From Streptomyces zhihengii (GTDB taxonomy: Bacteria > Actinomycetota > Actinomycetes > Streptomycetales > Streptomycetaceae), in contig NZ_JAFEJA010000002.1 of the NCBI RefSeq assembly GCF_016919245.1, positions 746,501 through 810,500 on the forward strand: 64,000 nucleotides of DNA, read 5' to 3'. Made by a program: the position numbers and the translations under genes. The first letter of the stretch is position 1. Every line of letters begins with the position of its first letter. Below the pieces are notes generated by a model, which saw only the letters and a program-made list of their open reading frames with translations, did not search any database and was not told the origin of the DNA. Shown here piece after piece: positions 1 to 8,358 of the stretch.

Positions 1-201
1 CAGCGCGAGACCGAGGTCGCTCGCGGAGGCGCCGGTCTGCTCCTTGATGGCGGGGATCCGGACGACCCAGCCGGCGAAGAGGAAGCCGTCGAGGGCGAAG
101 AAGACGGTGAGGGCGATGCGGACGCGGGACAGGGAGGTGGAGGCGGTGTTTCCGCCGGGGCCCCCCGGAACGGCCGTCCGTAGTTTGTTTAGAAGCGGCA
201 C
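1..201 (-). CDS. MFS transporter, N-terminal part (runs off the window)
   Basis: Only the first ~67 codons are visible. After a basic, glycine-rich N-terminus the frame reads into a hydrophobic first membrane helix ending FLFAGWVVRIPAI, which matches the start of the YbjJ/YnfM-like branch of the major facilitator superfamily, where an Arg-Ile-Pro-Ala motif follows helix 1. The only in-frame start I see is a GTG at 201, which lies inside the dyad at 182-206, so the start is uncertain and the message may be nearly leaderless. It is divergent from the ROK regulator, which suggests that regulator controls it. Substrate unknown; sugars are a guess from the ROK neighbour. Confidence 0.7.
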   Translation of the reverse strand, partial: MPLLNKLRTAVPGGPGGNTASTSLSRVRIALTVFFALDGFLFAGWVVRIPAIKEQTGASASDLGLAL

Positions 202-206
202 AAACT
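182..206. promoter_or_regulatory. Inverted repeat, probable operator between MFS and ROK genes
   Basis: AGTTTGT (182-188) and ACAAACT (200-206) are perfect 7-base inverted arms with an 11-base spacer, in an AT-rich island inside very GC-rich DNA. The dyad covers the apparent start of the MFS gene and lies 73 bases before the ROK start. ROK repressors commonly bind such sites; assignment to this ROK protein is inference. Confidence 0.6.
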
Positions 207-278
207 CAGGATAGGGGCTGGAGCCCTTCCGGTACAAGGCGGCGGAGGGGCCTGACGGATCATGGGAGACTCGCCTTC

Positions 279-1493
279 ATGAACGGCAAGGTGACGTCCA
301 CCCGGACGAGACTGGAGAGAGGCCGCAGCGCGCTCGGCCCCGCCCTGGAACTGGTTCACACGGGACGCGCCCCCACGCGTGCCGTGCTCACGGCCGAACT
401 GGGCGTCACCCGCGCCACCGCCGGCGCCGTCGCCGCCGAACTGGAGGCGCTCGGCCTCATCCGCGTCGACTCCCGCCCGGGGGCCGCCGCCGGCTCCCAG
501 GGCAGGCCCTCCCACCGGCTCGCCGTCGACGAGAACGGGCCCGTCGTCCTCGCCGCCCAGGTGCACGCCGACGGATTCCGGGCGTCCCTCGTCGGCCTCG
601 GCGGCCGCACCGTGGCCACCGCCCCCGGCGCGACCACCGTCCAGGCCGACCCGGCGCAGGTCCTCGGCGAGGTCGTCACCGCCGGGGCCGAGCTGCTGCG
701 CGCGAGCGGACGGCGCTGTGTCGGCGCCGGGCTGGCCGTCCCGTCGGCCGTGGCCGAACCGGAGGGCACGGCCCTCAATCCCCTGCACCTCGCCTGGCCG
801 GCCGGGGCGCCCGTGCGCGACATCTTCGCCGAGCAGGTCGCCGCCGCCGGCATCACCGGCCCCGCCTTCACCGGCAACGACGTCAACCTCGCCGCCCTCG
901 CCGAGCACCGCCACGGCGCCGGGCGCGGCGCCCAGCACCTGCTCTGCGTCGCCACCGGGCACCGCGGCGTCGGCGGCGCGCTCGTGCTCGACGGACGGCT
1001 GCACAGCGGCAGTTCGGGCCTGGCGCTGGAGGTCGGCCACCTCACCGTCAGCCCCGAGGGCCGGCCCTGCCACTGCGGCAGCCGCGGCTGCCTCGACGTC
1101 GAGGCCGACCCGCTCGCCTTCCTCACGGCCGCCGGACGCGACCCGGGCCCCGAGGTGTCCCTCCTCCAGCAGGCCCGGGACATGCTGCGCGCCGAGTACG
1201 GCGACCCGGGCGTGCGCACCGCCGCCGAGGCGCTGATCGACCGCCTCGGCCTCGGCCTCGCCGGACTGGTGAACATCCTCAACCCGGACCGCATCATCCT
1301 CGGCGGCCTCCACCGCGAGCTGCTGGAGGCCGACCCGGAGCGGCTGCGGGCGGTCGTCGCCGACCGCAGCCTGTGGGGGCGCAGCGGGGGAGTGCCGATC
1401 CTGCCCTGCACGCTCGACCACAACAGCCTGGTGGGCGCGGCCGAGCTGGCCTGGCAGCCGGTCCTCGACGACCCGCTGGCCGCCCTCGCCTGA
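279..1493 (+). CDS. ROK family transcriptional regulator
   Basis: A 404-residue sugar-responsive repressor of the ROK (NagC/Mlc/XylR) type. An N-terminal winged helix-turn-helix lies around residues 30-65 (AELGVTRATAGAVAAELEAL). The actin-like ROK domain follows, with GNDVNLAALAE, the GH...G stretch and the zinc-binding cluster CHCGSRGC (Cys264, Cys266, Cys271) that marks regulators and glucokinases of the family. The length is normal for a regulator and about 100 residues longer than a ROK kinase because of the DNA-binding domain. It is divergent from an MFS gene with a perfect dyad between them, so autoregulation and control of the transporter are likely. The ligand is not predictable. Confidence 0.92.
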   Translation: MNGKVTSTRTRLERGRSALGPALELVHTGRAPTRAVLTAELGVTRATAGAVAAELEALGLIRVDSRPGAAAGSQGRPSHRLAVDENGPVVLAAQVHADGFRASLVGLGGRTVATAPGATTVQADPAQVLGEVVTAGAELLRASGRRCVGAGLAVPSAVAEPEGTALNPLHLAWPAGAPVRDIFAEQVAAAGITGPAFTGNDVNLAALAEHRHGAGRGAQHLLCVATGHRGVGGALVLDGRLHSGSSGLALEVGHLTVSPEGRPCHCGSRGCLDVEADPLAFLTAAGRDPGPEVSLLQQARDMLRAEYGDPGVRTAAEALIDRLGLGLAGLVNILNPDRIILGGLHRELLEADPERLRAVVADRSLWGRSGGVPILPCTLDHNSLVGAAELAWQPVLDDPLAALA

Positions 1494-1585
1494 CCGCTCC
1501 CCCCACGTGCCCGCGCCCGGCGCGGGCCACCCGTCCGGCGCAGCGGCGGCGGAACGCGGGGCCCGTACCGGGTAGTCGAGGCCGT

Positions 1586-2434
1586 ATGACCGAGACACCG
1601 TCCGGCCCGCGGCGCATGCAACGGTTCGAGGAGCTGCACCGCAGGGTGGCCGAGTCACCGGCCGGACTCGCGTGGAACCGGGGCCGGGAGATGGAGCTGA
1701 TGCACCGGGCGATGGGCTTCGCCGCGCTCGGCTTCCTCACCCTCGTCCCGCTGCTCGTCGTCGTCGCGGCCGCCGACCCGGTCAGCGCCCAGGGGTTCGC
1801 GCGCTGGCTCGTGCAGGCCCTCGGTGTCTCGAAGGAGTCCCAGCAGGAGGTCGAGGAACTGTTCGGCATGCCCGGACAGGCGCTCCAGCGCACCACCGCG
1901 TTCGGTCTGGCCGCACTGGCCGTGTTCGGCCTGACCTTCGGGTCCGCCGTGCAGACGGGCTACGAGAAGGTGTGGGACCTCCCCACGGCGCGCTGGCACA
2001 CCATGTGGCGGCACGTGGTGTGGCTGGCGCTGCTGATCCTCTTCCTCATGACCTTCGTCAACACCCCCGAGCCGGGATCGGTGCTGGTGTCGGCGGTGGC
2101 CGCGGCCGCCGACCTGCTCGGCACCTTCCTGTTCTTCTGGGCGTCGCAGCGCCTGCTCCTCGGCGGGCGGGTGCGCTGGCGCGCGCTGCTGCCCGGCGCC
2201 GTGCTGACCGCGCTCGCCATGCTCGGCCTGCGGGTCTTCTCCCAGCTCGTGTTCTCCCCGCTGATCGCCTCGAACGCGGTGACCTACGGCCCCTTCGGCA
2301 CGGTGCTCGTCGTCCAGTCGTGGCTCGTCGGTGTCGGCGTGGTGGTCTACGGCGGCGCGATCGCCGGGCGGATCGTCCACGAGACACGGACCCGCCGGCG
2401 CCTGGAGCGCGCCCTCTCCGAGCACACCCTCTGA
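1586..2434 (+). CDS. YihY/virulence factor BrkB family membrane protein
   Basis: A 282-residue integral membrane protein of the YihY/BrkB (formerly RNase BN-like) family. A cytoplasmic N-terminus of about 40 residues is followed by about six hydrophobic segments, including GFLTLVPLLVVVAAADP, LALLILFLMTFV, a helix ending FLFFWASQRLL, and WLVGVGVVVYGGAIAGRIV. The Ala-Tyr-Gly-Pro-Phe-Gly style segment before the last helix (VTYGPFGTVL) is typical of the family. The true function of the family is unknown; a transport role is often assumed. The ATG at 1586 is chosen because the open frame upstream is only read-through of GC-rich DNA. It is probably a single-gene unit. Confidence 0.85.
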   Translation: MTETPSGPRRMQRFEELHRRVAESPAGLAWNRGREMELMHRAMGFAALGFLTLVPLLVVVAAADPVSAQGFARWLVQALGVSKESQQEVEELFGMPGQALQRTTAFGLAALAVFGLTFGSAVQTGYEKVWDLPTARWHTMWRHVVWLALLILFLMTFVNTPEPGSVLVSAVAAAADLLGTFLFFWASQRLLLGGRVRWRALLPGAVLTALAMLGLRVFSQLVFSPLIASNAVTYGPFGTVLVVQSWLVGVGVVVYGGAIAGRIVHETRTRRRLERALSEHTL

Positions 2435-2541
2435 CCCGGGAACCGCCGCGCGGCACGGGCCCCGTCAGGCCCGGGCGCGTCCTCCGCCGGCGCGCCCCCG
2501 TCCCGCGCGGACCTCCCGCTCCGTCCTGTCGGAGCGCGCCT

Positions 2542-3132
2542 TCACCAGTGCCGGCCGCGCCGCAGGGCGGCCCGTCCGGGCGCCGAGACATGGAGCACGC
2601 GGTAGCGCTCGCCCGCGGCGGCCGGGGCGCCGTGCTCCCAGAGCGTCAGCTCCATCAGCTCCCAGCGGCGCGGATCGACGGCGAGGGCCGCGCAGACGAC
2701 CCCGTCGAGCCCCGCGAGCCGTTCGGTCTCCGCCACCGCCCCGGCCACGGCCTCCCCGGGGGAGACCTCGGCGGGGACCCGCGTGGTGCGGCGCACGGCG
2801 GTGCGCGCGGGCGCCGCCGCCGACGGCCCGTCGGCGAAGAACAGCCCCGACCAGTGCTCCACCGCCGGGCGGCCGAAGTCGTCCACGATGCCCTGGAAGC
2901 CGGGGCCCCACAGGAAGGCGTTCATGCCCTCGGCGGCGTTCCACAGGTAGAGCGGCGCGTACTGGTTCACCGGGGAGTCGTCGCCCCGTTCGCGTGTCAG
3001 GTACGCCTTGAGGCCGAGGCCGGGGAAGTCGTCGAGGAGGTGCCCGCGGGTTGCCACCCGCCGCCGGACGATCCCCATGTCGTAGTCGGCGGGCAGGGTG
3101 ATCCGGTACTGCATGGCGTGCACGTCTCTCAT
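2542..3132 (-). CDS. DUF4865 family protein
   Basis: A 196-residue soluble protein. After MRDVHAMQYRITLPADYDM it shows the features of DUF4865: a basic pair of arginines, a GLGLKAYL stretch and the Asn-Gln-Tyr-Ala-Pro-Leu-Tyr-Leu-Trp motif followed by EGMNAFLWGPGF. Members are usually encoded beside TetR regulators and may bind or modify small molecules, but no activity is established. Its ATG overlaps the TGA of the upstream TetR gene by four bases (ATGA at 3129-3132), so the pair is translationally coupled and under TetR control. The start in the overlap is preferred to the internal Met at residue 7. Confidence 0.85.
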   Translation of the reverse strand: MRDVHAMQYRITLPADYDMGIVRRRVATRGHLLDDFPGLGLKAYLTRERGDDSPVNQYAPLYLWNAAEGMNAFLWGPGFQGIVDDFGRPAVEHWSGLFFADGPSAAAPARTAVRRTTRVPAEVSPGEAVAGAVAETERLAGLDGVVCAALAVDPRRWELMELTLWEHGAPAAAGERYRVLHVSAPGRAALRRGRHW

Positions 3133-3707
3133 ACCTCCGGGGTGCGGTGGTCGTCGGGTGCGAGCAGGGCGAGCAGTCCGTGCACGGCGGCGTCGAACGC
3201 CGCGGGCGACCCGGTGGCGCGGGCCAGGACGTAGCCGCCCTGGACGGTCGCCACCACGGCCGCCGCGGTGGCGGACGCGTCGAGGCCCGGACGCAGCCCG
3301 CCTCCGGCGGTGCCCTCGGCGACGATCCCGGTGAGCCTGCCGCGCAGCCAGTCCAGGGTCTCGTCCACCGGTGCGCGCAGCGTCTCGTCCGCCGTCACCT
3401 CGGGGTCCATGGTGAGCCGTCCGACCGGACAGCCCCTCAGCACGTCCCGCTCGCGCAGCAGATACGCCGCGATCCGCTCGTAGGGCGTGCCCGGCCCGTC
3501 GAGCGCGCTCTCCGCCGTGCCGCGCATCTCGTCCGCGGTGCGGCGGATCGCGGCGAGGGCGAGTGCGGGCTTGCCGCTGAAGTGGTGGTACATGCTGCCC
3601 TGGCCCGCGCCGGCCAGCCGCTGGATCGCCTTGGGGCTGGTGCCCACGTAGCCCCGTTGCCACAGCAGGTCGCGCGTGGCGGAGATCAGCCGTTCCGGAG
3701 TGCTCAT
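3129..3707 (-). CDS. TetR/AcrR family transcriptional regulator
   Basis: A 192-residue TetR repressor. The N-terminal DNA-binding domain (residues ~1-50) reads STPERLISATRDLLWQRGYV, then the helix-turn-helix ending SMYHHFSGKPALALAA, the classic 'YHHF..K' signature. The C-terminal part contains CPVGRL, as in the YxaF/LmrA-like (TetR_C) branch. The start at 3707 leaves no room for the extra 16 upstream codons that would run through the operator. It is first gene of a two-gene operon with the DUF4865 gene, and a palindrome directly upstream implies autorepression. The inducer is unknown. Confidence 0.93.
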   Translation of the reverse strand: MSTPERLISATRDLLWQRGYVGTSPKAIQRLAGAGQGSMYHHFSGKPALALAAIRRTADEMRGTAESALDGPGTPYERIAAYLLRERDVLRGCPVGRLTMDPEVTADETLRAPVDETLDWLRGRLTGIVAEGTAGGGLRPGLDASATAAAVVATVQGGYVLARATGSPAAFDAAVHGLLALLAPDDHRTPEV

Positions 3708-3714
3708 GACGTCA

Positions 3715-3736
3715 CTGTACATACCAGTAGGTACAG
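3715..3736. promoter_or_regulatory. Probable TetR operator
   Basis: CTGTAC at 3715-3720 and GTACAG at 3731-3736 form inverted arms, with an inner TACC/GGTA pair (3722-3725 and 3730-3733, give or take a base). The core ATACC...GGTA resembles operators of TetR/LmrA-type repressors. It begins 8 bases before the TetR start codon, fitting autorepression. Confidence 0.7.
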
Positions 3737-3896
3737 AGGGTCGGGATTTCCGCACGGGCCCGCCCCCGGGAGCCCGTACTGCCGGGGAGGTACGCGAGGT
3801 GTCGCCGGGCGTACGACGACGGCGGACCGCTCGCGGAGGAGGGTCGAGACATACCGCGCAACCGCGTACCGCGCAGCACCGAGGAGCTGAACCGCC

Positions 3897-4175
3897 ATGA
3901 ACACGCTTGCTTTCGACGGGCCCGGCCCGTGGGTCCTGTTCTTCCCCCTGGTCTGGGCCGCCGTGGTGGTCGGCGCCGTCACCCTGCTGCGCCGCACCGG
4001 TGTGCTGCGGGGCGGGCGGCCGCCGTGGCGGGGAGGGCGTCCCGCCGTCCCGGAGAGCTCGCCGATCGCCCTGCTCGGCCGCCGGTTCGCCGCGGGCGAG
4101 ATCGACGAGGAGGAGTACTGGCGCAGGCTCTCCGTCCTCGGCGAACAGTTCGACCGCTCCCGGGGCGCCGGGTGA
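3897..4175 (+). CDS. Small SHOCT-domain membrane protein
   Basis: A 92-residue protein with one N-terminal membrane helix (WVLFFPLVWAAVVVGAVTLL, residues ~12-31), a basic glycine-rich linker, and a C-terminal SHOCT motif (residues ~55-84: IALLGRRFAAGEIDEEEYWR). SHOCT is a short oligomerisation or targeting module at the ends of many actinobacterial proteins. A good Shine-Dalgarno (GAGGAG) precedes the ATG. It is monocistronic and followed by a 26-base tandem repeat and a strong terminator. Its cellular role is not known. Confidence 0.85.
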   Translation: MNTLAFDGPGPWVLFFPLVWAAVVVGAVTLLRRTGVLRGGRPPWRGGRPAVPESSPIALLGRRFAAGEIDEEEYWRRLSVLGEQFDRSRGAG

Positions 4176-4225
4176 CGGACCGCCCCGGGGCGACCGTGCG
4201 ACGGACCGCCCCGGGGCGACCGTGT
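4174..4225. repeat. Two tandem copies of a 26-base unit
   Basis: GACGGACCGCCCCGGGG.. starts at 4174 and again at 4200; the copies differ only at the last base. It begins at the stop codon of the SHOCT gene. Each copy contains the palindrome CCCCGGGG, so it may only be a by-product of hairpin-prone DNA. Confidence 0.85.
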
Positions 4226-4271
4226 GAGCCGGCTCGCGGGCGGTCCGTCACGACGGACGCCCGGTGGGCCC

Positions 4272-4323
4272 GGAAAAGGGGGCGGCGGGCCGGAAGGTGT
4301 CCGGCCCGCCGCCCCCCTTTTCC
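4272..4323. terminator. Strong bidirectional hairpin terminator
   Basis: The 22-base left arm (4272-4293) pairs with 4301-4323, with one bulged base and a 7-base loop (AAGGTGT). The outer ends are AAAA and TTTT, giving a U-tract on both strands. It lies between the convergent SHOCT and ATP-binding genes and can serve both. Confidence 0.88.
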
Positions 4324-4329
4324 GCAGGG

Positions 4330-4848
4330 TCAGCCCGCGACGGCCGACCTGGCGGTCGATGCTCTCTCGACGACCACCTCGGGCAGCTTCGTCAGCGGCC
4401 CGGTCGTGGTCGCCCCGTACACGGCGGGGTAGGCGGACAGGGACACCACCGGCGGATCGGCCGGCAGGGTGAACCAGACGACCTTCCCCGCCTCGCCCCG
4501 CGGCCGCACGCCCCAGCTCTCGCTGACGGCGGCGATCAGGGCGAGACCGCGCCCATGGGTCGAGGACGCGTCCGCGTCGAAGACGGTCGGCAGGCGCGGG
4601 TCGTGGTCCTGGACGGAGACCGTGAGGCGGTCGAGCAGCAGCTCGACGTCCACGGTGCATCTCTTGTCCGGCGACGCGTGCCGGTGGACATTGGTCAGCA
4701 ACTCGGTGACACCGAGGGCGGCATGGTCGATCAGAGGATCGAGATGCCAGTAGCGCAGTTGCGCAGAAATGATTCTGCGGACCTGACCGATCCGCGACGG
4801 CAGGGCCTGGAGCTCCACCGTGCAGTGCCTGCTGGGCTGGCTGATCAC
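4330..4848 (-). CDS. RsbW-like ATP-binding (anti-sigma kinase family) protein
   Basis: A 172-residue GHKL-fold ATPase of the HATPase_c_2 type. The N box reads ALGVTELLTNVHRHA (about residues 44-58), with the Glu and Asn that hold Mg-ATP. The G1 region is HDPRLP, and the glycine-rich lid is STHGRGLALIAAVSESWG. In Streptomyces such stand-alone domains are numerous and some act as serine kinases on anti-anti-sigma factors; most are uncharacterised. No partner anti-sigma antagonist is adjacent. It starts with GTG. The C-terminal ~35 residues after WFTLPADPP are outside the fold and carry no recognised motif. Confidence 0.87.
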   Translation of the reverse strand: MISQPSRHCTVELQALPSRIGQVRRIISAQLRYWHLDPLIDHAALGVTELLTNVHRHASPDKRCTVDVELLLDRLTVSVQDHDPRLPTVFDADASSTHGRGLALIAAVSESWGVRPRGEAGKVVWFTLPADPPVVSLSAYPAVYGATTTGPLTKLPEVVVERASTARSAVAG

Positions 4849-5030
4849 GGCTGCGACTCCCCGAAATAGTCCGGAAGAAGACGAGACAAGAGATCCAGCA
4901 GTCGGCCGCCTGCTGAAACAGGCCGGCGGGGCTGGATCTCAGCGTGACCGCCGGTGAACCCTGAGTGATGTGGAACCAGCGTGAACCACTGCCGGGTGGG
5001 CCGCAACCCGCGGACGGCGTGCCGCCCGCC

Positions 5031-5354
5031 TCAGTCCTTGCCGCCGCCCGCCCCGCGCACGGCGTCGAGGAAACGGCCCGCGAGCAGCTTCGCGTCGGGC
5101 CTGCGGCCCCGCTGGCCCATCGTCAGGCGGTAGCGGCGGCCGTTCACCGTCGCCACCGTGCTGTCGTCGCCGGCGAACCACGGTCTGCCGGCGGTGACCG
5201 CGCGCACCGGCGCGCTGTCGATGATGCGGCCGTAACTGGTCATCAGGGCCAGCCGGCCGTCCTTGATGCGCACCTGTCCGGCACGGGTCAGCGACCGCGG
5301 CCAGCGCTCGATGCGCACGCCCGTGGCACTGAAATCAGGCTCAGCGGTCGACAT
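5031..5354 (-). CDS. Conserved small protein of unknown function
   Basis: A 107-residue soluble protein with no family I recognise. It has short beta-rich segments ([18 protein letters not shown], then [24 protein letters not shown]), which suggests a small PH-like or SH3-like barrel. The start at 5354 is preferred to one 14 codons upstream because GAGGGGGG lies at the correct distance before it. It is divergent from the cysteine-synthase-like gene, with under 200 bases between the starts, so shared regulation is possible. No signal peptide or membrane helix. Confidence 0.65.
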   Translation of the reverse strand: MSTAEPDFSATGVRIERWPRSLTRAGQVRIKDGRLALMTSYGRIIDSAPVRAVTAGRPWFAGDDSTVATVNGRRYRLTMGQRGRRPDAKLLAGRFLDAVRGAGGGKD

Positions 5355-5549
5355 GGTGTCCGCCCCCCTCACAGCGATCCTGGTGGAAGTCTGCACATGC
5401 GGACCCCCGAGCGCCAGTATGCCTGGCGGACATCGGCCACAAGCCCTGCCTATGGATCCCCAAAGCGAACGTTTGCCCAGGTGAGGGGCTTACTGTTGGC
5501 TGTGGGGGCCGTAGGGGACCTCTGGTGGCACAGGCAAGGAACGGCACAG

Positions 5550-6734
5550 ATGAGCACGAGTGAGAATCCGGTGACCGCACCCGGACCGCACCACGCATCC
5601 GCCGAACGGGTGAGAGAGGCGGACGCGGGGCGCCCCGTCGCCACCGTGGACGTCGACCGCAGCGACGCCCGGTACCGGAGCTGGCTGAAAGAAGCCGTCC
5701 GCAAGGTGCAGGCGGACGCCAACCGCTCGGCCGACACGCATCTGCTGCGCTTCCCGCTCCCCGACGACTGGGGCATCGACCTCTACCTCAAGGACGAGTC
5801 CACCCACCCGACGGGCAGCCTCAAGCACCGCCTGGCGCGCTCGCTGTTCCTGTACGGCCTGTGCAACGGGTGGATCCGGCCGGGCAAGCCGGTCATCGAG
5901 GCGTCCAGCGGCTCCACCGCCGTCTCCGAGGCGTACTTCGCCAAGCTGATCGGCGTTCCCTTCGTCGCCGTCATGCCGCGCACCACCAGCCCCGAGAAGA
6001 TCCGGCTGATCGAATTCCACGGCGGGCAGTGCCACTTCGTCGACGACCCGCGCGGGATGTACGAGGAGTCCGCGCTGCTGGCCGAGCGCACCGGCGGCCA
6101 CTACATGGACCAGTTCACCTACGCGGAGCGCGCCACCGACTGGCGCGGCAACAACAACATCGCCGAGTCCGTCTACCAGCAACTGCGCCTGGAGCGTTAC
6201 CCCGAGCCCGCGTGGATCGTGGCGACCGCGGGCACCGGCGGCACGTCGGCCACCATCGCGCGCTACGTCCACTACATGCAGTACGACACCCGGATCTGCG
6301 TCCCCGACCCGGAGAACTCCTGCTTCTTCGACGGCTGGACGCACGGCGACCCGCACGCCGGCAGCGACTGCGGCTCGCGCATCGAGGGCATCGGGCGCCC
6401 CCGGATGGAGCCCAGCTTCGTGCCGGGCGCCATCGACCGGATGATGAAGGTCCCCGACGCCGCCAGCATCGCCGCCGTCCGGGCGCTGGAGAAGGCCATC
6501 GGGCGCCGCGCGGGCGGATCGACGGGCACCGGGCTGTGGAGCGCGCTGAAGATCGTCGCCGAGATGCTCGGCAAGGGGGAGCGGGGCAGCGTCGTCACCC
6601 TGATCTGCGACCCGGGCGACCGCTACCTCGACAAGTACTACTCGGACGCCTGGCTCGCCGGACAGGGGCTGGAGATCCGGCCGTACATCACGGCGATCGA
6701 GACGTTCCTCGACACGGGGGAGTGGCCCTGCTGA
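5550..6734 (+). CDS. PLP-dependent cysteine synthase/desulfhydrase family protein (Cds1-like)
   Basis: A 394-residue fold-type II PLP enzyme. The pyridoxal lysine is Lys92 in PTGSLKHR. The phosphate-binding and substrate segments [17 protein letters not shown] and [13 protein letters not shown] follow. It resembles the branch containing mycobacterial Cds1 (Rv3684), which releases H2S from cysteine, rather than classic CysK/CysM: it has long extensions at both ends and a cysteine-bearing loop ([22 protein letters not shown]). The N-terminal ~45 residues look unstructured. AAGGAA lies before the ATG at 5550. Cysteine breakdown or a related beta-replacement is likely; the exact reaction is inference. 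Confidence 0.85.
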   Translation: MSTSENPVTAPGPHHASAERVREADAGRPVATVDVDRSDARYRSWLKEAVRKVQADANRSADTHLLRFPLPDDWGIDLYLKDESTHPTGSLKHRLARSLFLYGLCNGWIRPGKPVIEASSGSTAVSEAYFAKLIGVPFVAVMPRTTSPEKIRLIEFHGGQCHFVDDPRGMYEESALLAERTGGHYMDQFTYAERATDWRGNNNIAESVYQQLRLERYPEPAWIVATAGTGGTSATIARYVHYMQYDTRICVPDPENSCFFDGWTHGDPHAGSDCGSRIEGIGRPRMEPSFVPGAIDRMMKVPDAASIAAVRALEKAIGRRAGGSTGTGLWSALKIVAEMLGKGERGSVVTLICDPGDRYLDKYYSDAWLAGQGLEIRPYITAIETFLDTGEWPC

Positions 6735-6804
6735 GAGCGGTGATGCCGGGCCGCTGACCTGAATCGGGCCCGCTGCCGAACTGCCCGGGCTGCCGCCCCG
6801 GACC

Positions 6805-6833
6805 GCCGGGCGGGTGCTATCCGCCCGCCCGGC
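6805..6833. terminator. Hairpin between convergent genes
   Basis: GCCGGGCGGG (6805-6814) pairs with CCCGCCCGGC (6824-6833) around a 9-base loop. It covers the stop codon of the SRPBCC gene and follows the PLP-enzyme gene, so it can end both transcripts. There is no U-tract, as is usual in this GC-rich DNA. Confidence 0.6.
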
Positions 6834-7263
6834 CGGAGAGCAGCCCGTCGAGCGCGCGGCCGAACACGATCCGCCCCGCGCGCGTCAGCAGCGGGTCCAG
6901 GGCGCGGGGCAGCCCGCGCACCCGCAGCTCCTCCGTCCACAGCACCACCGAGCCGGCGGCGCCGGGGTGCACCTCGATCTCCGCCCAGCCGGTCACCACC
7001 CGGCCGCGCTTCTCCAGCCGGCACACCCCGGCCCGGTCCGGCGCGGGGGGCTCCCAGCGGACGATCTCCATCGGATCGTCGAACCCCGCCCGGCCCGCGC
7101 CCGTGCGCGCCACGAACACCGTGCCCGCGCCCACCGGCCCGGGCGTCGTCACCGACACCGAGGTCAGGGGCACCCCGGCGGAGTGCGCCGGCCAGTCCGT
7201 CACACGCCGCCAGCACTCGGCGGCGGGCAGTCCCGTCGTGCGCCCGATCCGGAAGACGGCCAC
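6817..7263 (-). CDS. SRPBCC family protein
   Basis: A 148-residue START/Bet v1-like protein, a fold that binds hydrophobic ligands in a deep cavity. It begins AVFRIGRTTGLPAAECWRRVTDWPAHS, the usual 'aspxevWdyltdwe' start of polyketide-cyclase/SRPBCC proteins, then GPVGAGTVFVAR and a C-terminal long helix (DPLLTRAGRIVFGRALDGL). The GTG start at 7263 lies four bases after the stop of the DeoR-type gene and is preceded by GGAGGG, so the two form an operon. The ligand is unknown. Confidence 0.82.
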   Translation of the reverse strand: MAVFRIGRTTGLPAAECWRRVTDWPAHSAGVPLTSVSVTTPGPVGAGTVFVARTGAGRAGFDDPMEIVRWEPPAPDRAGVCRLEKRGRVVTGWAEIEVHPGAAGSVVLWTEELRVRGLPRALDPLLTRAGRIVFGRALDGLLSGRAGG

Positions 7264-7267
7264 CGGC

Positions 7268-8155
7268 TCAGCCCTCCCCGTCCGCGGCCGCCGCGGCCTG
7301 TCCGGCCTGTCCGGCCTGCCCGGTGTCCCCGTCCGAGGCCCGTTCCCCGGCGACGACCAGGGTGGGGAGGTGCTCGGCCGCCTCGGCGCGCGCGTCCGGC
7401 GGCAGCCCGGCATCCGTGACCAGGGTGTCCACGTCGGACAGCCCGGCGAACGAACTCAGCCCCACGGTGCCCCACTTGGTGTGGTCGGCGACCACCACGA
7501 CCCGGCGGGCGGCGTCCACCAGACGCCGGTTGGTCTCGGCCTCCGCCAGGTTGGGCGTCGACAGACCGGCCTCCACCGAGATCCCGTGCACCCCGATGAA
7601 GAGCACGTCGAAGTGGAGCGCGCGGATCGTCCGGTCGGCCACCGGGCCGACCAGGGCGTCCGACGGGGTGCGCACCCCGCCCGTCAGCACCACGGTGGCC
7701 GCGCCCGGCCGGGGAGCGGCACCGCCCGGGTGCTGCGCCGCGTGGAAGACGTCGGCGACCCGCAGGGAGTTGGTCACGACCGTCAGGTCCGGCACCTCCA
7801 GCAGATGGTGGGCCAGCGCGTACGTGGTGGTGCCGCCGGACAGGGCGATCGCGCTGCCGGGGACCGCGAAGCGCGCCGCCGCCCGCGCGATGTCCTCCTT
7901 GGCGGTCAGCTCCAGCGCCGACTTGGCCTCGAACCCCGGCTCGTGGGTACTCGCCTCGACGACCGGCACGGCCCCGCCGTGCACCTTCTCCACCACACCG
8001 AGCCGCGCCAGCGCGTCCAGGTCCCGGCGCACCGTCATGTCGGAGACACCGAGCCGGCGGGTGAGCTCGTTGACGCGTACGCCGCCACGCCGCCGGACCT
8101 CGTCGAGGATCAGGGCGCGGCGCTGCTCCGCCAGGAGATTCTGGTTGTCGGTCAC
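7268..8155 (-). CDS. DeoR/GlpR family transcriptional regulator
   Basis: A 295-residue DeoR-type repressor. The N-terminal helix-turn-helix reads LLAEQRRALILDEVRRRGGV then RLGVSDMTVRRDLDALARLG (residues ~8-52), followed by the conserved KVHGGAVP link. The C-terminal DeoRC sugar-phosphate sensor contains IALSGGTTTYALAHHL, VLTGG and the Asp-Val-Leu-Phe-Ile-Gly-Val-His-Gly segment, then DHTKWG near the end. The GTG at 8155 has AAGGAG at a good distance. It is cotranscribed with the SRPBCC gene. DeoR proteins usually regulate nearby sugar genes, but none is adjacent, so its target is unclear. Confidence 0.93.
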   Translation of the reverse strand: MTDNQNLLAEQRRALILDEVRRRGGVRVNELTRRLGVSDMTVRRDLDALARLGVVEKVHGGAVPVVEASTHEPGFEAKSALELTAKEDIARAAARFAVPGSAIALSGGTTTYALAHHLLEVPDLTVVTNSLRVADVFHAAQHPGGAAPRPGAATVVLTGGVRTPSDALVGPVADRTIRALHFDVLFIGVHGISVEAGLSTPNLAEAETNRRLVDAARRVVVVADHTKWGTVGLSSFAGLSDVDTLVTDAGLPPDARAEAAEHLPTLVVAGERASDGDTGQAGQAGQAAAAADGEG

Positions 8156-8358
8156 CGTCGGGCCGGCTCCTTCCGTGTCGACACCGTGGCCTGAGGCACC
8201 GCGTCCGCTGACAAGTGCCCCATCCTCGCACGAACCTTCGGCCGCCCCGAGGCGGGGAGATTCGGTGAGATCCGTGCGGTGTCCGGCCCGGATCCGGGAT
8301 TCTGGTGCACGCAACGCCGCACCGAGTCCCGCCGCCGAACGGAAAGCGAGCCGCGCCC

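Noticed and set aside
4965..5549. N-terminal extension of the PLP enzyme by 195 codons
   Set aside because: The extension lies opposite the small minus-strand gene, has no domain, and a good ribosome site precedes the ATG at 5550.
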